Shown: one piece after another, positions 1 to 24,500 of the stretch | Layout: each line of letters opens with the position of its first letter | Numbering within the stretch: position 1 is the stretch's first letter | From: Trachythela sp. YZ-2020 | Lineage: Eukaryota > Cnidaria > Anthozoa > Malacalcyonacea > Clavulariidae | Direction of reading: 5' to 3' | Assembly: GCA_016169945.1 (NCBI GenBank) | Contig: JADLSH010000388.1 | Span: 3,422,501-3,486,500, forward strand | Length of the DNA stretch: 64,000 nucleotides | Position numbers and translations under genes: made by a program | Notes under the pieces: generated by a model | Told to the model about the DNA's origin: nothing | Seen by the model: the letters and a program-made list of their open reading frames with translations, nothing else | Database searches by the model: none

Positions 1-822
1 CTGATAAAGCACGAACTGCGAGTGTTTTAAATGGCTTAAAAAACCCATCTTATGAGTTCATTGGCGAAGTAATTTTAAAAATAAACATTGTCTAAGCCGA
101 GAAAATCAAAGCTAAAGTTTATGTAAATTAACATGATTTTTTATCACATATAAAACCACTGACACGGTAGTGATTTCCTCATGAATTATTAATGAGGTTT
201 TTAAAGTAATCTTGTGAACCTAATTAAAATTCTGCATTACAAAATACAAATTTGGAGATGCTGACTCGCTCCTGATACTCACATGACTTTATGAGTTGGC
301 CTGTAACTCTAGAACTCTTTATTCAACTAAGTTTCTGAAGCGCACATCGTGATGTAGCGTCGCTCCATGGCTCCCTAACGTCTGCAGCCATGCTTCAAAA
401 CGTAGTTGAATTAAGAATTCTGGAGTTCAGGGCAACTCCATAAACCACGCGGAGCTGGTTATCTAAGCCTTGAGTCACTGACTAACTCTAAAACTCATCA
501 TCAATCACGAGGGGATTTGACAGTAAAATGTGTGTCAACATCTCCAAATTTGTATTTTGTGAGGTAGAATACTAACAAGATGGAATGGCTCAATTTCCAT
601 ATTAACACCTGAATTGTAATACAATCTTAATCCTAACTCTAATCCTAAGCTCAACCCTAATCCTAACCTCAATCCTAATCGCAATCCTAATCCTAACCTC
701 AACCCTAATCCCAACCCCCGCGGCTGTGTCACATAGCCCTAGCTCCATTTGTGGATTGGGCACCTCCTTGAAAATATCTACTGGCATGCTGTGACGATTG
801 ACTATGGTTGATAAAGCTTCAG
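1..822. other. Upstream sequence, probably intron of the guanylate cyclase gene
   Basis: No coding exon was recognised here. The stretch ends in a good 3' splice site (AG at 821-822) opening the first recognisable cyclase exon, so at least its right end is intron. Bases 150-215 hold a repeat (motif ctcatgaattattaatgagg) that recurs inverted near 1640-1720. Bases 620-720 are a degenerate run of CCTAAT/CCTAAC-type hexamers that resembles telomeric repeats but is irregular. Confidence 0.5.
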
Positions 823-11274
<10,452 letters not shown>

Positions 11275-11298
11275 TGACTTCATCCTTTGATCTTGCCG

Positions 11299-11370
11299 CC
11301 ATGACGTGACGTCATCGTGTGTATGACGTCATCGTGTGTATGACGTCATCGTGTGTATGACGTCATCGCA
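11299..11370 (+). promoter_or_regulatory. Tandem CRE-like palindromes (TGACGTCA x4, 17-bp period)
   Basis: TGACGTCA occurs at 11307, 11324, 11341 and 11358, exactly 17 bases apart within a gtgtgta-TGACGTCA-tc unit; a fifth copy lies at 11493. TGACGTCA is the consensus binding site for CREB/ATF bZIP factors. The array begins about 30 bases past the cyclase stop codon. A regulatory role is inference; it may simply be a short minisatellite. Confidence 0.5.
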
Positions 11371-11627
11371 GTACAAGTCTACACACGCCTGGCAATGTGC
11401 CGTCATTAGTTGACTGCTGAGCAGTTCATGTTACGAACATCTACACATATATATATATACATTTCCTCAAGTATCAATTGCACAATAACGTATGACGTCA
11501 TCATAGTGTCATAACCTAAGACGTCGTGTTGCCTGGCAACAACTTTCACACAAAGTAATGTCCTCTGTCTGCATTATTGGTTAGCCATCATGCCCATACT
11601 CGTGTTCTCTTCTGTGGTATTTGTACG

Positions 11628-11745
11628 TCTCTCGTGGTACGTCACATTCTCGCGTGGAATGCTTTCATGTGTTGCGTGGTTACGTCGCATTCTCGCGTGG
11701 AATGTTTTCATGTCTCGCGTGGTTGCGTCGCATTCGCGCGTGGAG
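11628..11745. repeat. 42-bp tandem repeat, about 2.7 copies
   Basis: The segment cattctcgcgtggaatg recurs 42 bases apart (11649 and 11691), with a third diverged copy ending in cattcgcgcgtggagtg. Reading frames across it on both strands are by-products of the repeat. Confidence 0.7.
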
Positions 11746-12059
11746 TGATCGATCGGAAACCTTGTTTTGCGGGCAAAACTGCGGGCATCCTGAAATAATG
11801 AAATTTGCCCGGCCAAGGTTTAATGTACATTGCAGACTGCTTTATATGAACGTGTATATACCAAAAGAACGAACACTGTGCTTAATTACGCATTCATCTT
11901 TCACTTGAAGAATGTTCAGGAAACAATATGAAGGAACAATTTCAAATTGTGCTAATTTTTGCAAATTTATGTTTTGACGATTGTAATTAATTATTTTAGT
12001 GGCCGATTGAATCAATTTTCAATGCAATGCCGTATTACGTATTTGGGCTACGCTTTTTC

Positions 12060-12170
12060 TCTTTAGAATAATTGCATGACTAGTCTCCGAATCTGATTCC
12101 CCAGAGAGCGTTGACTAGCTACATATACGCAAACCCGCAGCGAGAATCGAACCCACGATCTCCGAGATCA
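12060..12170 (-). repeat. SINE family 3 remnant
   Basis: The minus strand carries GGTTCGATTCTCGCTGCGGG, the B-box region matching the element at 2483-2693, followed by a shared agagcgttgact segment. It is too decayed for a full-length call. Confidence 0.5.
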
Positions 12171-12475
12171 ATGGATGCGTCTTGTGTGATCGCAAAGCGG
12201 AATCGAGCAAATTTGTGTGCGGTTCTTGTGTGAACAAAACCTACAGCATCTAACGCCTCAGCTATGCTAGGACTATGCTAGATGGAGATATGCTATTCTA
12301 CTATAACCGCTAAATTCTCCACTCCTATTGGCCAATCGAAAACGAATCATTTATACCGGAAGTAAGCGCCTTCCCTTAAATAGCCGGCATCTGTTAGAGC
12401 GACTGGTAGTTGATTATGCCTCTTCGTGGCGTGCACATCTCGTAATATCGTTGGCGATTTAACGTTTTTAACAAT

Positions 12476-15400
12476 ATGAAGTTACTGGAAGTCCTACTCG
12501 TTGTCACAGCTGCAACTTTTGCTTATGCTGGAAGAGAAGGTGAGTCTTTAGTTAACTTTTCTAAGGGTTTTCTCTTTTATTTGGGCTTTTTGGAGGGAAC
12601 AATTGCCTGGCTCTTGTTTTCGTGTTTCGTTGGTTAGGGTTTAATGATTTTGCAATCAGTGGCAATAAGATTCAGGGGTACAAACGCATCTATTTACTCA
12701 GCTATTGTGTATTGTTGTCTTGTAATATTCGAACTAAAAGATTAAACCAATAAACTATCCTCAGAAAGGATTAGCCATTACATGGCTAATAAGTCGCGTA
12801 TCTCTTTAAGTATATTGGGTAAAAATATAACGAATACGAGGCCTTCAGAAGAAACCTTTTAACTTTGAGACGTTTTTTGTGCTAAAAGTTAGTACTGCAT
12901 TGCACAACCATGGAACAGAAAAGCTGGAGCCATTTACGGCGTGGTCAGTATATCTCCAGACATAAAGAAAAGAGCTCCCGCATAGCCATAGCAATGCCCT
13001 TCGGTTTAAGTTTAAAAACACAGCCATTAAATAACACAGCATAGACTTAACAAATCTACACAAAGAAGCTGTGCGTATGGCTATCTCTAAAGAAATTTAA
13101 CTGTTTTTAAGTGTTTATGTTTCATGCCCCTTTCTAGACGCGGCGTTGTTTGCCAAATGCCCGAACACCCGTGTTCTTTGATGGCCAACTACCTTTCTGC
13201 GCGTTTTTACGCCCAAACCTGGGAATTTCTCACATAATTTAAGACTCCTACGCTTAAAAGGTATCTCCCTTTTGTCCCATTCGTGAAAGCAATGCATGTT
13301 TTGTTTAATTGCGGTAAAATAGTCAGCACTTCGCGTCGCCACAACGGGTTGAACCAAGCCAAAATTTAGCATCGTTTTCGTTCGATTTGGTCAAACTCAA
13401 ACATTATCAGCCTAAAACATGCGGTTTGTTTTAACTAATTGAGGGCTATCGATAAACAATGTATTAGTGTAATTTCAACACACTTAAATGCAATCAAATC
13501 AAAGCAAAGTAACTTTCGTCGCCAAAGCGAAATTGCTTTACTTCATCCCGCCATAACGTCTGCAGCACCAGTTTGTGTTTTAGTAGTTTCGAATTTTGTT
13601 ATACAACATCTAATCGATGACTTGAATCAAATATTGGAAACCGTCATTTAACAGCTATTGTTCTGACAAAAGAGATTTTCATTCACAAATGTCTGATGTA
13701 CGTTAGTTCTTTCTAATCTAATTGTCCATTGGAATTCATATTAAAATCATGGATAATTGGAATGCTCTAATTTTGTTGCAAAGTGAAGTCGCGTGTACAT
13801 TAATTATTATTGTATCAATTAAGTAATCACAACCCAGATATAATTCTGTTCTTTTATATATAAAGCTATTCAATATATATCACTATAAGCTTGGTTTGCA
13901 AGAGAACTCCACGAGTTTTGTCTAGACAACCTGTTACACCATGTAGTGTATTGACTATTGAGCATTTTGCCGTCGCACAAATGCGATGCTATATTTAGAA
14001 CACATGTAATTACACTGTTCGTGTGTTAACAGTTATAATTTTGAAATTTCGTGGTTATAATGGTGATTATTTTCATTTGTGGTAGCACCATAAAGGGTGA
14101 TAACATATTTAACATAAGTGTTTGCAATCGTTTTAACGCGAGACCAGCGTATGATTGTACAAGCAAGTTCGACTAATTGTCACGGCATGATTATGCAGGC
14201 ACCTAGACTATATGTCTCCCAAATATTAAAACAACAAGTGAAATGAATCGATAATGTTTGGATAACTATTGCAGTTTTTGTTTGCACTTCGCAAAAAAAC
14301 GTTATTGAAGAGGTTAAGAAAACAATTAAGCATATTAGTATATTTATTAGTTTTCAATCCATTGCTTTCATTAGATAAATTATTCATTTAGATTTACAGT
14401 TCATTGCAATTCACAATGCATGCCATATACATGGACAAGAAAAAGTATGCAATTAATATAGTAAGTTCTAGTAGCTGTACACAAACTTTTAAAGCTGTTT
14501 TTAATGACCGAATTGTGTTAATTAATAATTTAATTAGAAAACCTTTTTCTTAACGCATTAATTAAGATATCTATCAACTTTAATGGGCTATTAGAGCAAA
14601 ACTTTTCATGACGTTTTTCAAAGGGTCTGGAGGGTTCTGTGGTTTTTGTTGCTGCATGCAAAAAAAAAGGGAACAATGCCTGACCTTGGATTTATTTTTG
14701 GCTTTTGTTAGCAGTTAGATCTTGTATATATACAGCTAGACAGAATAAGATCAGGTTAAAATCCCTATTCCACTTCAAACCACTCGCTGTCTACTCTTTT
14801 ATTTATCATAAAATTTACCCAAGTTTCAAACTCGATATTTACGGCGTAGTTTAGACTACTCATAAATGTAAAAATGTTCGGCATTTTTAACAGGTCGGTA
14901 CTATTAATTGTCGGCATTTTGTCAAAAGTAATATATTCAGCGTTTAGACTAAAATGCTCTCCTTCACTGATTCTTCAAAAATGTCGGAAAACCGAAAACT
15001 ATATCTTCGAAACAACTTATCAGTATGGACAGTAGGCCATTATAATAAACTTCTGCTAAAATTTAAATGAAAAGCGGCAACACGTTTTGTTTTCAGTGAA
15101 TCACTGAATGTGAAAGATTTAAAGTTGAAGTATATAAATAATTGAATTATATTTATACAGTTGTATTTTTTAATTATTTTTACTGTGTTTTGACTGCACA
15201 ATATGATTTGGTTGAATGTGTTATTTTACTATCAATTTCAATTTTTACCATTTTTCGAATTTAAAGTTTGTCTGGTACGGTGGTGATACTAGTTGAAACG
15301 TATTTTATATTTATATAAAAAGGTTTAGAATTCGGAATGTTCTTTACAGTTTGTTTGTAAAAGTTGCAAATATCTATTCGAAGTTTAAAATTGCAACTTG

Positions 15401-18400
15401 AAAGCTAATTCTCCAAATTCCAAACCAAAGTTCTAAAGAAAAATTTTCAGAGTTAAAATTCCAAGCAAAAATGACTAGCTCTACAACATGCATCGGAAAT
15501 TTTAACATAATATTATAAACTTAAAATATTTTCCAAATAAGCTCCTGAGCTTGCTTTGAAAAAGTGTGCAATTTCAACGAAAAATCTACAAGAAAAAGTT
15601 TTTCTTCCTTTCAAATTTGGTTACCAAACATTCAAACCTTACCCACACAGCAGGTTGTGTTATTTTTAGATGTGATTTCATCAACAGAGTTAAGTGCCTT
15701 TTGTTTTACAAACATTTTGTGAAAATATTTTTTGCATGTGGAAAAAGCAAATCAAAAATTTGGTCTAACTCACGCAAGGGTTTGGTTTTAATATTAAAGT
15801 TTATATTTATGTTTTTATGTTATGGTTTTCGTAATGCTGTCATCATTTCTATATTTGAATACTTAGGTTGTTTGGGTGTAATAACAGAATATAAATACAG
15901 GTACACCAGTTTCTAAACTGTTCTCCATAGAGGCCCAGTTAAATCCATCCCTTATTGGTCATATTGATCCAGTGTTTCAATTCTGCAAAACCCTAAACTA
16001 ACTTTATTTATACTGGATGGATGCACACCCTTATTGATCCAGTATTACTACTAATATGCCACCAACACCCCGTAGAGTCCTGCTGAACCGGTTCAATGGT
16101 TTGAACTTACAGGTGACTTTACAATTGATAATTAATCCTGGTACTTTTATTATCCAGTTACCATTTTCTTGTTTAGATCAGTGAGTAGCCCCAGTTTTTT
16201 CCTCGGATAATGAAACAACATGGCGGTCAAATTTTAAAATTTTGAATCGCACCAAAATGGCAAAATATATACACAAAACTACAAAAGCTTGCATGTCAAG
16301 TTATATAATACAACAGTATCACAAATCTTCTTGCCTTCACTTTAGGCTGCGATATTCCATTAAGCGAAACAGACAAGGGTCTCAAATTTACGGCGTCATC
16401 TTCTAAAGACGACAGAGAACCATTCAGAGCCAGACTTACCGACAGTAAAGCATGGTGCGCAAAATCCACTGTCAAATACAAGGAGTATCTTCAAGTGAAC
16501 TTATCCAACCTACGGCACATTTCGGCACTCGAAATTCAAGGAGCAAAATGGTCATTTAGAGAGTTTTATGTGAAGAAATTTATGATCAGTTACAGCATTG
16601 ATGGCACAAAGAGATCATGGAAGTTCTATAAATCTCAGTCCAAGAGTGGATCCAAACTTTTGGTAAATTATATCTATATTTATTATTGTATTATTAATAT
16701 TAAATTGATATGCTAGTAAAGGGATTTGCTACATGAGGTTTTGCTGCATCATGTGACTGAATTCTAAAATCTTTAACGTGCAACCTATGAAACTGGCTGC
16801 TTAACATGCTTTGTATGTCATTATAACGAGAATTCACAACAAATTTCAAGTCGATACAATTATTCCCTCGTGAGTTAAGAAGGTTTGAATAATTTTTTTT
16901 GCTGATGTCAGCATTATTTTCAAATGCCATTAATTCGTTAAAAGCCACCTTTTTTTCCAAACCTAACATGAAAAACTTAGGTTAGCTTTTAAAAGCAACA
17001 TTATAGTATAGTAAGCAGAATATTGACATGTCTAATAAAACACATCTTTCCTTGAGCATTTGTTTTTTGGCAGCCATGTTGGATAGCATCCATCTACTTG
17101 TTCGGGTTACGATTAGGTCTAGTAAACTGTCCGTGCTTGTCTGTGCACAGACTAGATTAGGTCTTGCCCGTTAGAGTTTAATTGGTACGAGTTAGAGTTG
17201 GATATATTTGATATCCTTGTAACAGTCTCCAAACAGTAAATATGGATTTGCTCAGCAAGACTGAAAAAATAGTTCCATTACAAAATGGCAATTTTGGCAG
17301 AACACTATTCACCCTTGCAAATTTAATAGTATTCCAACAGGATACTAGTAAGATTTGGTATCCTGTGGTCAACTGATTAGGATAAATACGATATTTGTAG
17401 ACTTTGCTTGATAGTCGTACTGTCTGGACTCTGGACGTAAAATTATTCAAACGTTTTATATACAATATAACAGTGCAATATTTTATGTGGAGTAATTATA
17501 TAATTAACATAGCAAATACTGTCAGAATTGCATACATGTAAAACGTGTCATCATATACTTGAATTATCCTGACAGGGTTCACATCTGTAATGCACCCTTT
17601 TTCTGCAAATCCAGTAAGAACAAGTCTTAGTTTGTAAATATGTGTTAATGTGGGTCATAAATACGAGTCTTTGTCATAAACTGTCATGTCTGAAATTGTC
17701 ATTTGTCAGTAACACTTTGAGTAAACTAAGCCTTTATGTTTGGAAATTGGCAAGAAATTAATTTCTGATCTCTGTATTTTTTAGCCCTGGACGGTATGTG
17801 AAATTTATTTTTTCTTACTGATTCCAAGGTAAAAAATAGAAATTCTAAAGTACATTCACAATTCAATGGATATGCATTCACTAATTTCCACAGATATTTT
17901 CTACTTATGCATTCATTCGTTTGGCGATCCTTATTCATTATCCCGAGATGGACAAGACTCAGACATTATACCCATATTATTTCACATTCCCCCCCACGCC
18001 AAACGAAAATTGCTGCTGCATCATTTGTTTAAATGATTTAATAATATATAATGTTTAAAATTTAAACTTCAAAATAATGTAAAATGTTGATAACACATCT
18101 AAAATACATATAGTATGATTCATATTTCATAAATATTATAGTCATTATAGATATATAGATTTATAGTAAAAATAAAACAATTAATAAACCAATTAATAAA
18201 ATAAGATAATACATATGATAATTTAGTTTTAAATGTTTCTTCGATCCACCAGAAGATATAAATTGCCCTAAAATGAACAGATATAATCATATTATTAGTA
18301 TACCAAAACACTATTAAACAGATGGGGTAAACTTTAAAGTGTAAACTGATAAAACAACCGACCTAGCTGATACAACCGTTGAACATATATTATTACAGAA

Positions 18401-18521
18401 AACAACGAATGAGTATACCATCATTCGTACAAGATTGACCAAGTATTATCCTCTGTTGTGGTTGTTGTTGCTATTGTTGTTGCTGTTGTTGTTGCATGTT
18501 TCTTGTTGTTGTTGCTGTGGC

Positions 18522-18566
<45 letters not shown>

Positions 18567-21500
18567 GGTTGTTTGTGGTTGTTTGTGGTTGTTGTTGTTT
18601 TTGTTGCTGCTGTTGTTGTTTTTGTTGCTGCTGCTGTTGTGTTTTGTTGCTGCTGTTGCTGTTGTTGCTGCTGTTGCTGTTGTTGTTGTTGTTGATCTTT
18701 CTAAACTTATGAGTTGTACACTGTTTTGTTTGTACATTATATGTGATGTCTTGCTGTTAAATATTTATAGAAGCTAGTTTTATTATAAATTCTGAATGTT
18801 GACTGCCTTTGTTTGATTGAATTCTAGTGAATCTCTTTCCTTTCTAAGGTTTGTAAACTTTACATAACGTTATTGTGTATAAAGTCATGAACAATATTTT
18901 GAATAGCTTACAAGACAGCTTGTAATTAAAATACTTGCATGCTCACAAGACAGATTGCTTGCATGCTATTAGCAACAAAGTGGCAGTAATGCAGCCTCTA
19001 ATGGAATAGTTTTGAAAGACATAACTTTACTACATGACTGTCCTTCATACACTCTGACTAATTCACATAATCCAAATAGACTAACCTTAACGTAAAACTA
19101 CCTTTTAACACTAATTCAACATCTAACCCTAACCAAAAAACAGATTATTTTGAGTCATTTCCCAGCACTGGTAAAGGCAATAATTATATGCCCAATGTGG
19201 ATGCCAAATCAGTTTTAAACTTGTGGGATTCGTATGGCAAGACCAACTAACATCAGTCGCAAACTTGTAATAACACTAATGATTATAACTAATAAAGATA
19301 CTAATGGTTACAGGGCCACTTTAATAATAATGATTGTTGATAGTATTTAGAATTAATAGACGTTGCAATGATCTATTTTTATCCATAATTTACTGGTTTA
19401 TTGATGAGTTCATATGTTGACTATACTATACTAATTGCTTTATACATAATCTTGTCTAAAGGCCATCGGTTACACGGGGCAATTGTTTCTACATCTTACA
19501 ATGCAATTTCGGACACAGAGCGATGTTAGATAAAAAAGTATATTCGCAGAGAAATTGTGAGCATGAATCTCGTTTTACTTTGCCGATATTTTTCTTACTA
19601 AACATGCCCAGAAAACAACAAAGAAATGAATGAGAATGATAATATCGGTGTTTTTCTGTGCGTACATTTCCACATAACATGACTCTGTGAGTTGCAGCTA
19701 AAATAGCCCCGTGTAACATAGCTTTAATTCAGATTATCACATGCACAAACAAGTTGCGGCAATGTTACACTATGCAACTTGCAAGGTATAACTGATATCT
19801 TACCATCGTCGCAGAGCCGGTCTCGCAGCACAGTTGTTGCAGCAATCGTTGTACAAAGCTTTGTGATGACACTACTTGTTTAAGCTTTGTGAAGACTCGT
19901 GTCGTGTGGAACTTGTGTCGCGATAAAATTGCGAGGCGGGACTCGATTTTCAGGGACAAGTTACATAGTGTAATACTGCCTTACGTCTAGAAACAAAAGT
20001 TTAAATCCTTAAAGTAAGTTTAAAGTAAAATCAAAGCAAATATGTTCTCATATTGTTTCTGCTTTGTCTCTTACTTAGCAGACATTCACTGGTAACACCG
20101 ATGGCACCTCTGACCGAAGTTTGAACGAGATCCATCCCTCGTTCGTCGCAAAATATATCCGGATCTATCCACTGGAATTCAGGAATGACATGTGCATGAA
20201 GGTTGAAGTTTATGGTTGCAATGAAACTGTTGGTAAGAATGACAGCTAGTCTAGTTTCTACGTAAAAATACCTAGCCTAATTCCTGGCAGTGGCGGACAC
20301 CATGCGGGGGTAGCGAAGGGCAAAGCCTTTGAATGATAGTTGATTAACTGTGACACAAAGCTGTATCTATGATTTTACAAGCACGAAAGCCTTGATACTC
20401 GCCGCCACTGATTCCTGGCCGTTCATTTCCCGCAATGCTTGGTTTAGAAACGATTTTATAAATAGTAATTCTAGTAAATACAAATCTTATAGTCTCATAC
20501 ACTAAATTACTCATCGTAGTATAGTTAGAATATTTTAGATTATTTTAGAGTTGCCTGGGATAAAGTATCTTACACTTTTACATTTCTATTTTAAATTTTT
20601 AACCTGTAAATATAAGCGTAATTCAGCCTATTCATGGCTGCAATGTTTATATGAATAAAACCATCTATCTATCTATCTATCTATGGGGAGTGGGCTAGCA
20701 CATTTCGCAAATTTGCTCTTCTAGAAACCATTTTTGCCCTTCTATGAGTAAGATATAAGCAGGTCAAATTAAAATATAACTTACCTATACTTAGGCCTAC
20801 TTAAAATATAACTTACCATAGATTCTGCTTTCATTGATATGTAGTTTTTCGAATACAATGTTGGAATAACATGGAATCAGGCGTTAAGGGTTGCGAAATA
20901 TGCTAGACCTTCTAGCACGCATCATGTTATAGCATAATTCAAGCCTGTACGGTTGTACTAACTACTGAAGACGAAATACTTGGGTTTTGTTTTTATGTTT
21001 TAACATCTTTTCCCCCGTCCACATTGAAAAATACCCGTCCAAAAGACGGGCGGACGGGCCTCTGGCTAAGCCCATGCGATAATAACAAAGATAAAACATA
21101 TCAGTTAATAAAAATATTTTCTTCTTAAGCCCTTAATTGTTGTTTCCTTCCTTTTCTCTTTATTTTGTATAACAATCAAACAATTAAAATTGCTGTTCAT
21201 TACTATATATATTTGTACCATAATCAACACGATACCCGCCTAGATTAGTTTATAACTACTTGCGGGTTAGTGCAGTGTGTAACTTGTTTTTGAATATTTG
21301 TTTTTAAATAAAAATTGAAAAAATTGAATTGAAATCAATGATACAAACTTTTGGTTCTATTTGCATCAGATTGTACCCACGTCATCAAGTTAGGCCAAGA
21401 CCAAAGAGTAACTATAACCACTCCATCTTATCCCCTACCCTACCGTGACGCCGCACACTGTAATTGGGTGGTCTACCTACCTCACCGCGAATACCCTGTC

Positions 21501-24500
21501 TCAATCGTGGCGATGGACTTCGACGTTGGTGGCTCAGCGTTAGACCAAGAATCTTGCGCAAACGAGGTCGTTAAGGTCTACAGGAATTTTCATTCATTTT
21601 CAAAGTATCTGACCGGTCGATACTGTAATAACAGCAAGAAGATGATACCAAGAGAGGTGAAACTGTCTACCAGCTCTCTGAGGATATCTTTCACTGGCGG
21701 AGATAATCACATTGCAAGACATCGAGGGTTTTCGCTTTTGCTGTGGTCGTCTGATGAAGGTAAATTTTCTTTGAGAATGGAATAGGATGTGTAAAATGCT
21801 TCAGCGCAATAAAGTGTGTTATCGAGTAAACACGCCGAAGATACACTAAACTAGCTAACGTTGTACTGAATAGCTCTATCAATTCTGTTGTTCCTACTTC
21901 CCAGAGGTCTGGACAGTATATATGGGCCGTTTTTGATGTATATTAAACTGAACAAACTTTATTCGCTCCTGGATAGGTCTACTAGTCTATCCAATAACGG
22001 GAGGTAACTGATACACACAGAGAAATCCTGGTTGGTAGAGTCAAACTGGAAGTACTCTTCTCACATGCGACTAAAGCGAAACTATAATCAGACAACTGCA
22101 TATTGCAGGAATCCAATCTTGGTCACAGAGGTCTAAGGCACATGCACTATAAACTGTGCCACCAATTCAGCCGCAAATCCCTATACGAGGTTGCAAGTTC
22201 CCAAAGCTCGAAGGATGACCGTTACATAATAGTCTGATTGTAGTCTGAAGATATCTTGCATTCAATAAACCGTGACTTGTGCCTGACCTACTAAAAGAAG
22301 TTTTCATGTAGTGTAGACATAAACCAGCTTATTGTAGAACTACCTACACTGGACCTCCACGTTTGAGATATCTTTTTCAGGTAGTTCAGACACAAACCAC
22401 GGCAGCTTATTAATTGTAGAATACTACCTACGTTTGAGATATATTATTTTGCATACATTTCAGAGTATAAGACAGTAAAAGCATGTTGGAATACTACGAT
22501 CACATTGGACTGTACTGATGCTGAACAGGACATAGAGGTCATCTCTGCCTACTACGGCCGTCGTCCCAACTCTCCTGTATGCACTGCAGAAAATGCAACC
22601 GCAGTAAATACTTCCCTCTACACAGACTCCTGTAAGGCCCCTGATATTCTGCCTAAGCTACAGACCACCTGTGATTATCGTAACGTGTGTAAAATCGAGG
22701 TTAACGATGAGAATTTCCCACATGGCTGTACCTCTGGAGATCCTCTGGAAATGTTTGTTGTTTATCAATGCAATGTTACAAAACGTAAGTATATTGAGTT
22801 TATTGAGTTTCTCACTCATTGGTGAGCGGATTTCCCAACAGGCTATTGCCCAATTGATGACCTACGATTTTAACGTCCTTATCCGAGAAGACGCGAAAGT
22901 CTAACCATTTACTGATGTCAATGTAAAGGTAGCACTTTCTCCTCAATTATTTTAAGACCATGAGTAGAGGTCCGACCAAGGATTGAACCCGGGTCTCCCA
23001 GCTTAAAAGGCAAGCGTGGTGACCACGACACCACAAGTGCTGGTATCGAGTATACCTTTACTGGAGACTATCAGTTCTAAAAGGTTCCCTCAGTATAACA
23101 CTGGAAATTTTTTCAAAATCCTTACTATGAAAATAGTATGAATCCTAGTTGGAATCACTTGGAAATAGTATGCTAATGGTATTTATCATGAAAACTATAC
23201 TAATTCCTTACTAATTTCCATTTTCATAGTTCATACTATGAAAATACTACGGAAATATTATGGAAATAAAATTTCAATAATATTTCCGTAGCATGAATTA
23301 TAAAAATTTGAATGGACGAAACCTGAACTAAACCAACTAAAATATATTTCTACAAGATAGCTCTATCATTTATAAACTGTTCTCCGTAGAGGTCAGAGGC
23401 GGGCAATCTCTTATGAGTTCAGTATTCAGCACTGCTAACTTTAGTTATTGAAAAAAAGATTAAGATCAGTGAATTATGCATCCTAAATTTCATGGAAGTC
23501 AAGCTTAGTATTATGATATATGATATATGCACTCACTTGATTTTTATAGACATTTCGACAACTTCAATGCATGCAAGTGCAAGCACTACAATTATGTCAA
23601 CACTGAAAACACATTCTACTTTATCAGGCACATCTATGTCCACTGTGAAAACACATGTTTCTACTCTATCAAGTACATCAGCTTCGTCCACAATAATCCA
23701 TGGTAATAACCACATAATTCCATACTAAGAACCACAATATAACAAACCATAAACTATTCCTACTTTTTACAATTCTAATCTTAACCCTAATTCTAACACT
23801 AATCTTAATACTAATCTTAATACTAATCCTAACTAAATTCTAAACCCAATACTAATCCTGATCCTTACCTGGATCCTAACCTAGTCCTAACCCTAATTCT
23901 TACCCTATTCCTAGCCCTAATCCTAGCCCTAATCTTAACTCTAATCCTAACCTTTATTCTAGCCCTGATTCTAACCCTAACCCCAACAAACATACTGTGA
24001 AATGGCGGCTTTTTAACCTTGCTTTTCTCACCCTAATCCTGATTATAATCTTAACTCTAATCTGTTTTTTAATCCACAACCTATCCTAGCTCTAATCCTC
24101 TTTCTAGCCCTGATTCTAACCCTAACCCCAACAAACATACTGTGAAATTGCGGCTTCTTAACTTTGCTTTTCTCACCCTAATCCCAATTATAATCCTAAC
24201 CCTAATATTTAACCTAATCCTTACCTTAATCCTAACCTTAATCTTAACCCTTATCCTAACCGTTATTCTAACCCTGATTCTAACCCTAACCCCAACAAAC
24301 ATACTGTGAAATGGCGGCTTCTTAACTTTGCTTTTCTCACCCTAATCCCGATTATAATCCTAACCCTAATATTTACCCTAATCCACAACCTAATCCTAGC
24401 CCTAATCCTTACCTTAATCCTAACCTTAATCTTAACATTATCCTAACCGTTATTCTAACCCTGATTCTAACCCAACTCCAACAAACATACGTACTGTGAA

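Larger units (their letters stand above)
11275..12475. other. Spacer between guanylate cyclase and lectin-receptor genes
   Basis: Starts with the presumed 3' UTR of the cyclase gene, including a run of TGACGTCA palindromes (11299-11370), and continues with a 42-bp tandem repeat (11628-11745) and a decayed SINE (12060-12170). The promoter of the next gene should lie in the last few hundred bases. No convincing TATA box was found and no coding exon was seen. Confidence 0.6.

Noticed and set aside
15566..15916. Independent 116-residue gene in the first intron of the lectin receptor
   Set aside because: Composition is Lys/Phe/Ile-rich as expected from AT-rich DNA, no domain was recognised, and there is no start or splice context of note.
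18435..18777. Poly-Cys/Leu/Val or poly-Gln/Thr protein
   Set aside because: All frames on both strands are open because of the GTT/CAA microsatellite; it lies inside an intron of the discoidin-coding gene.
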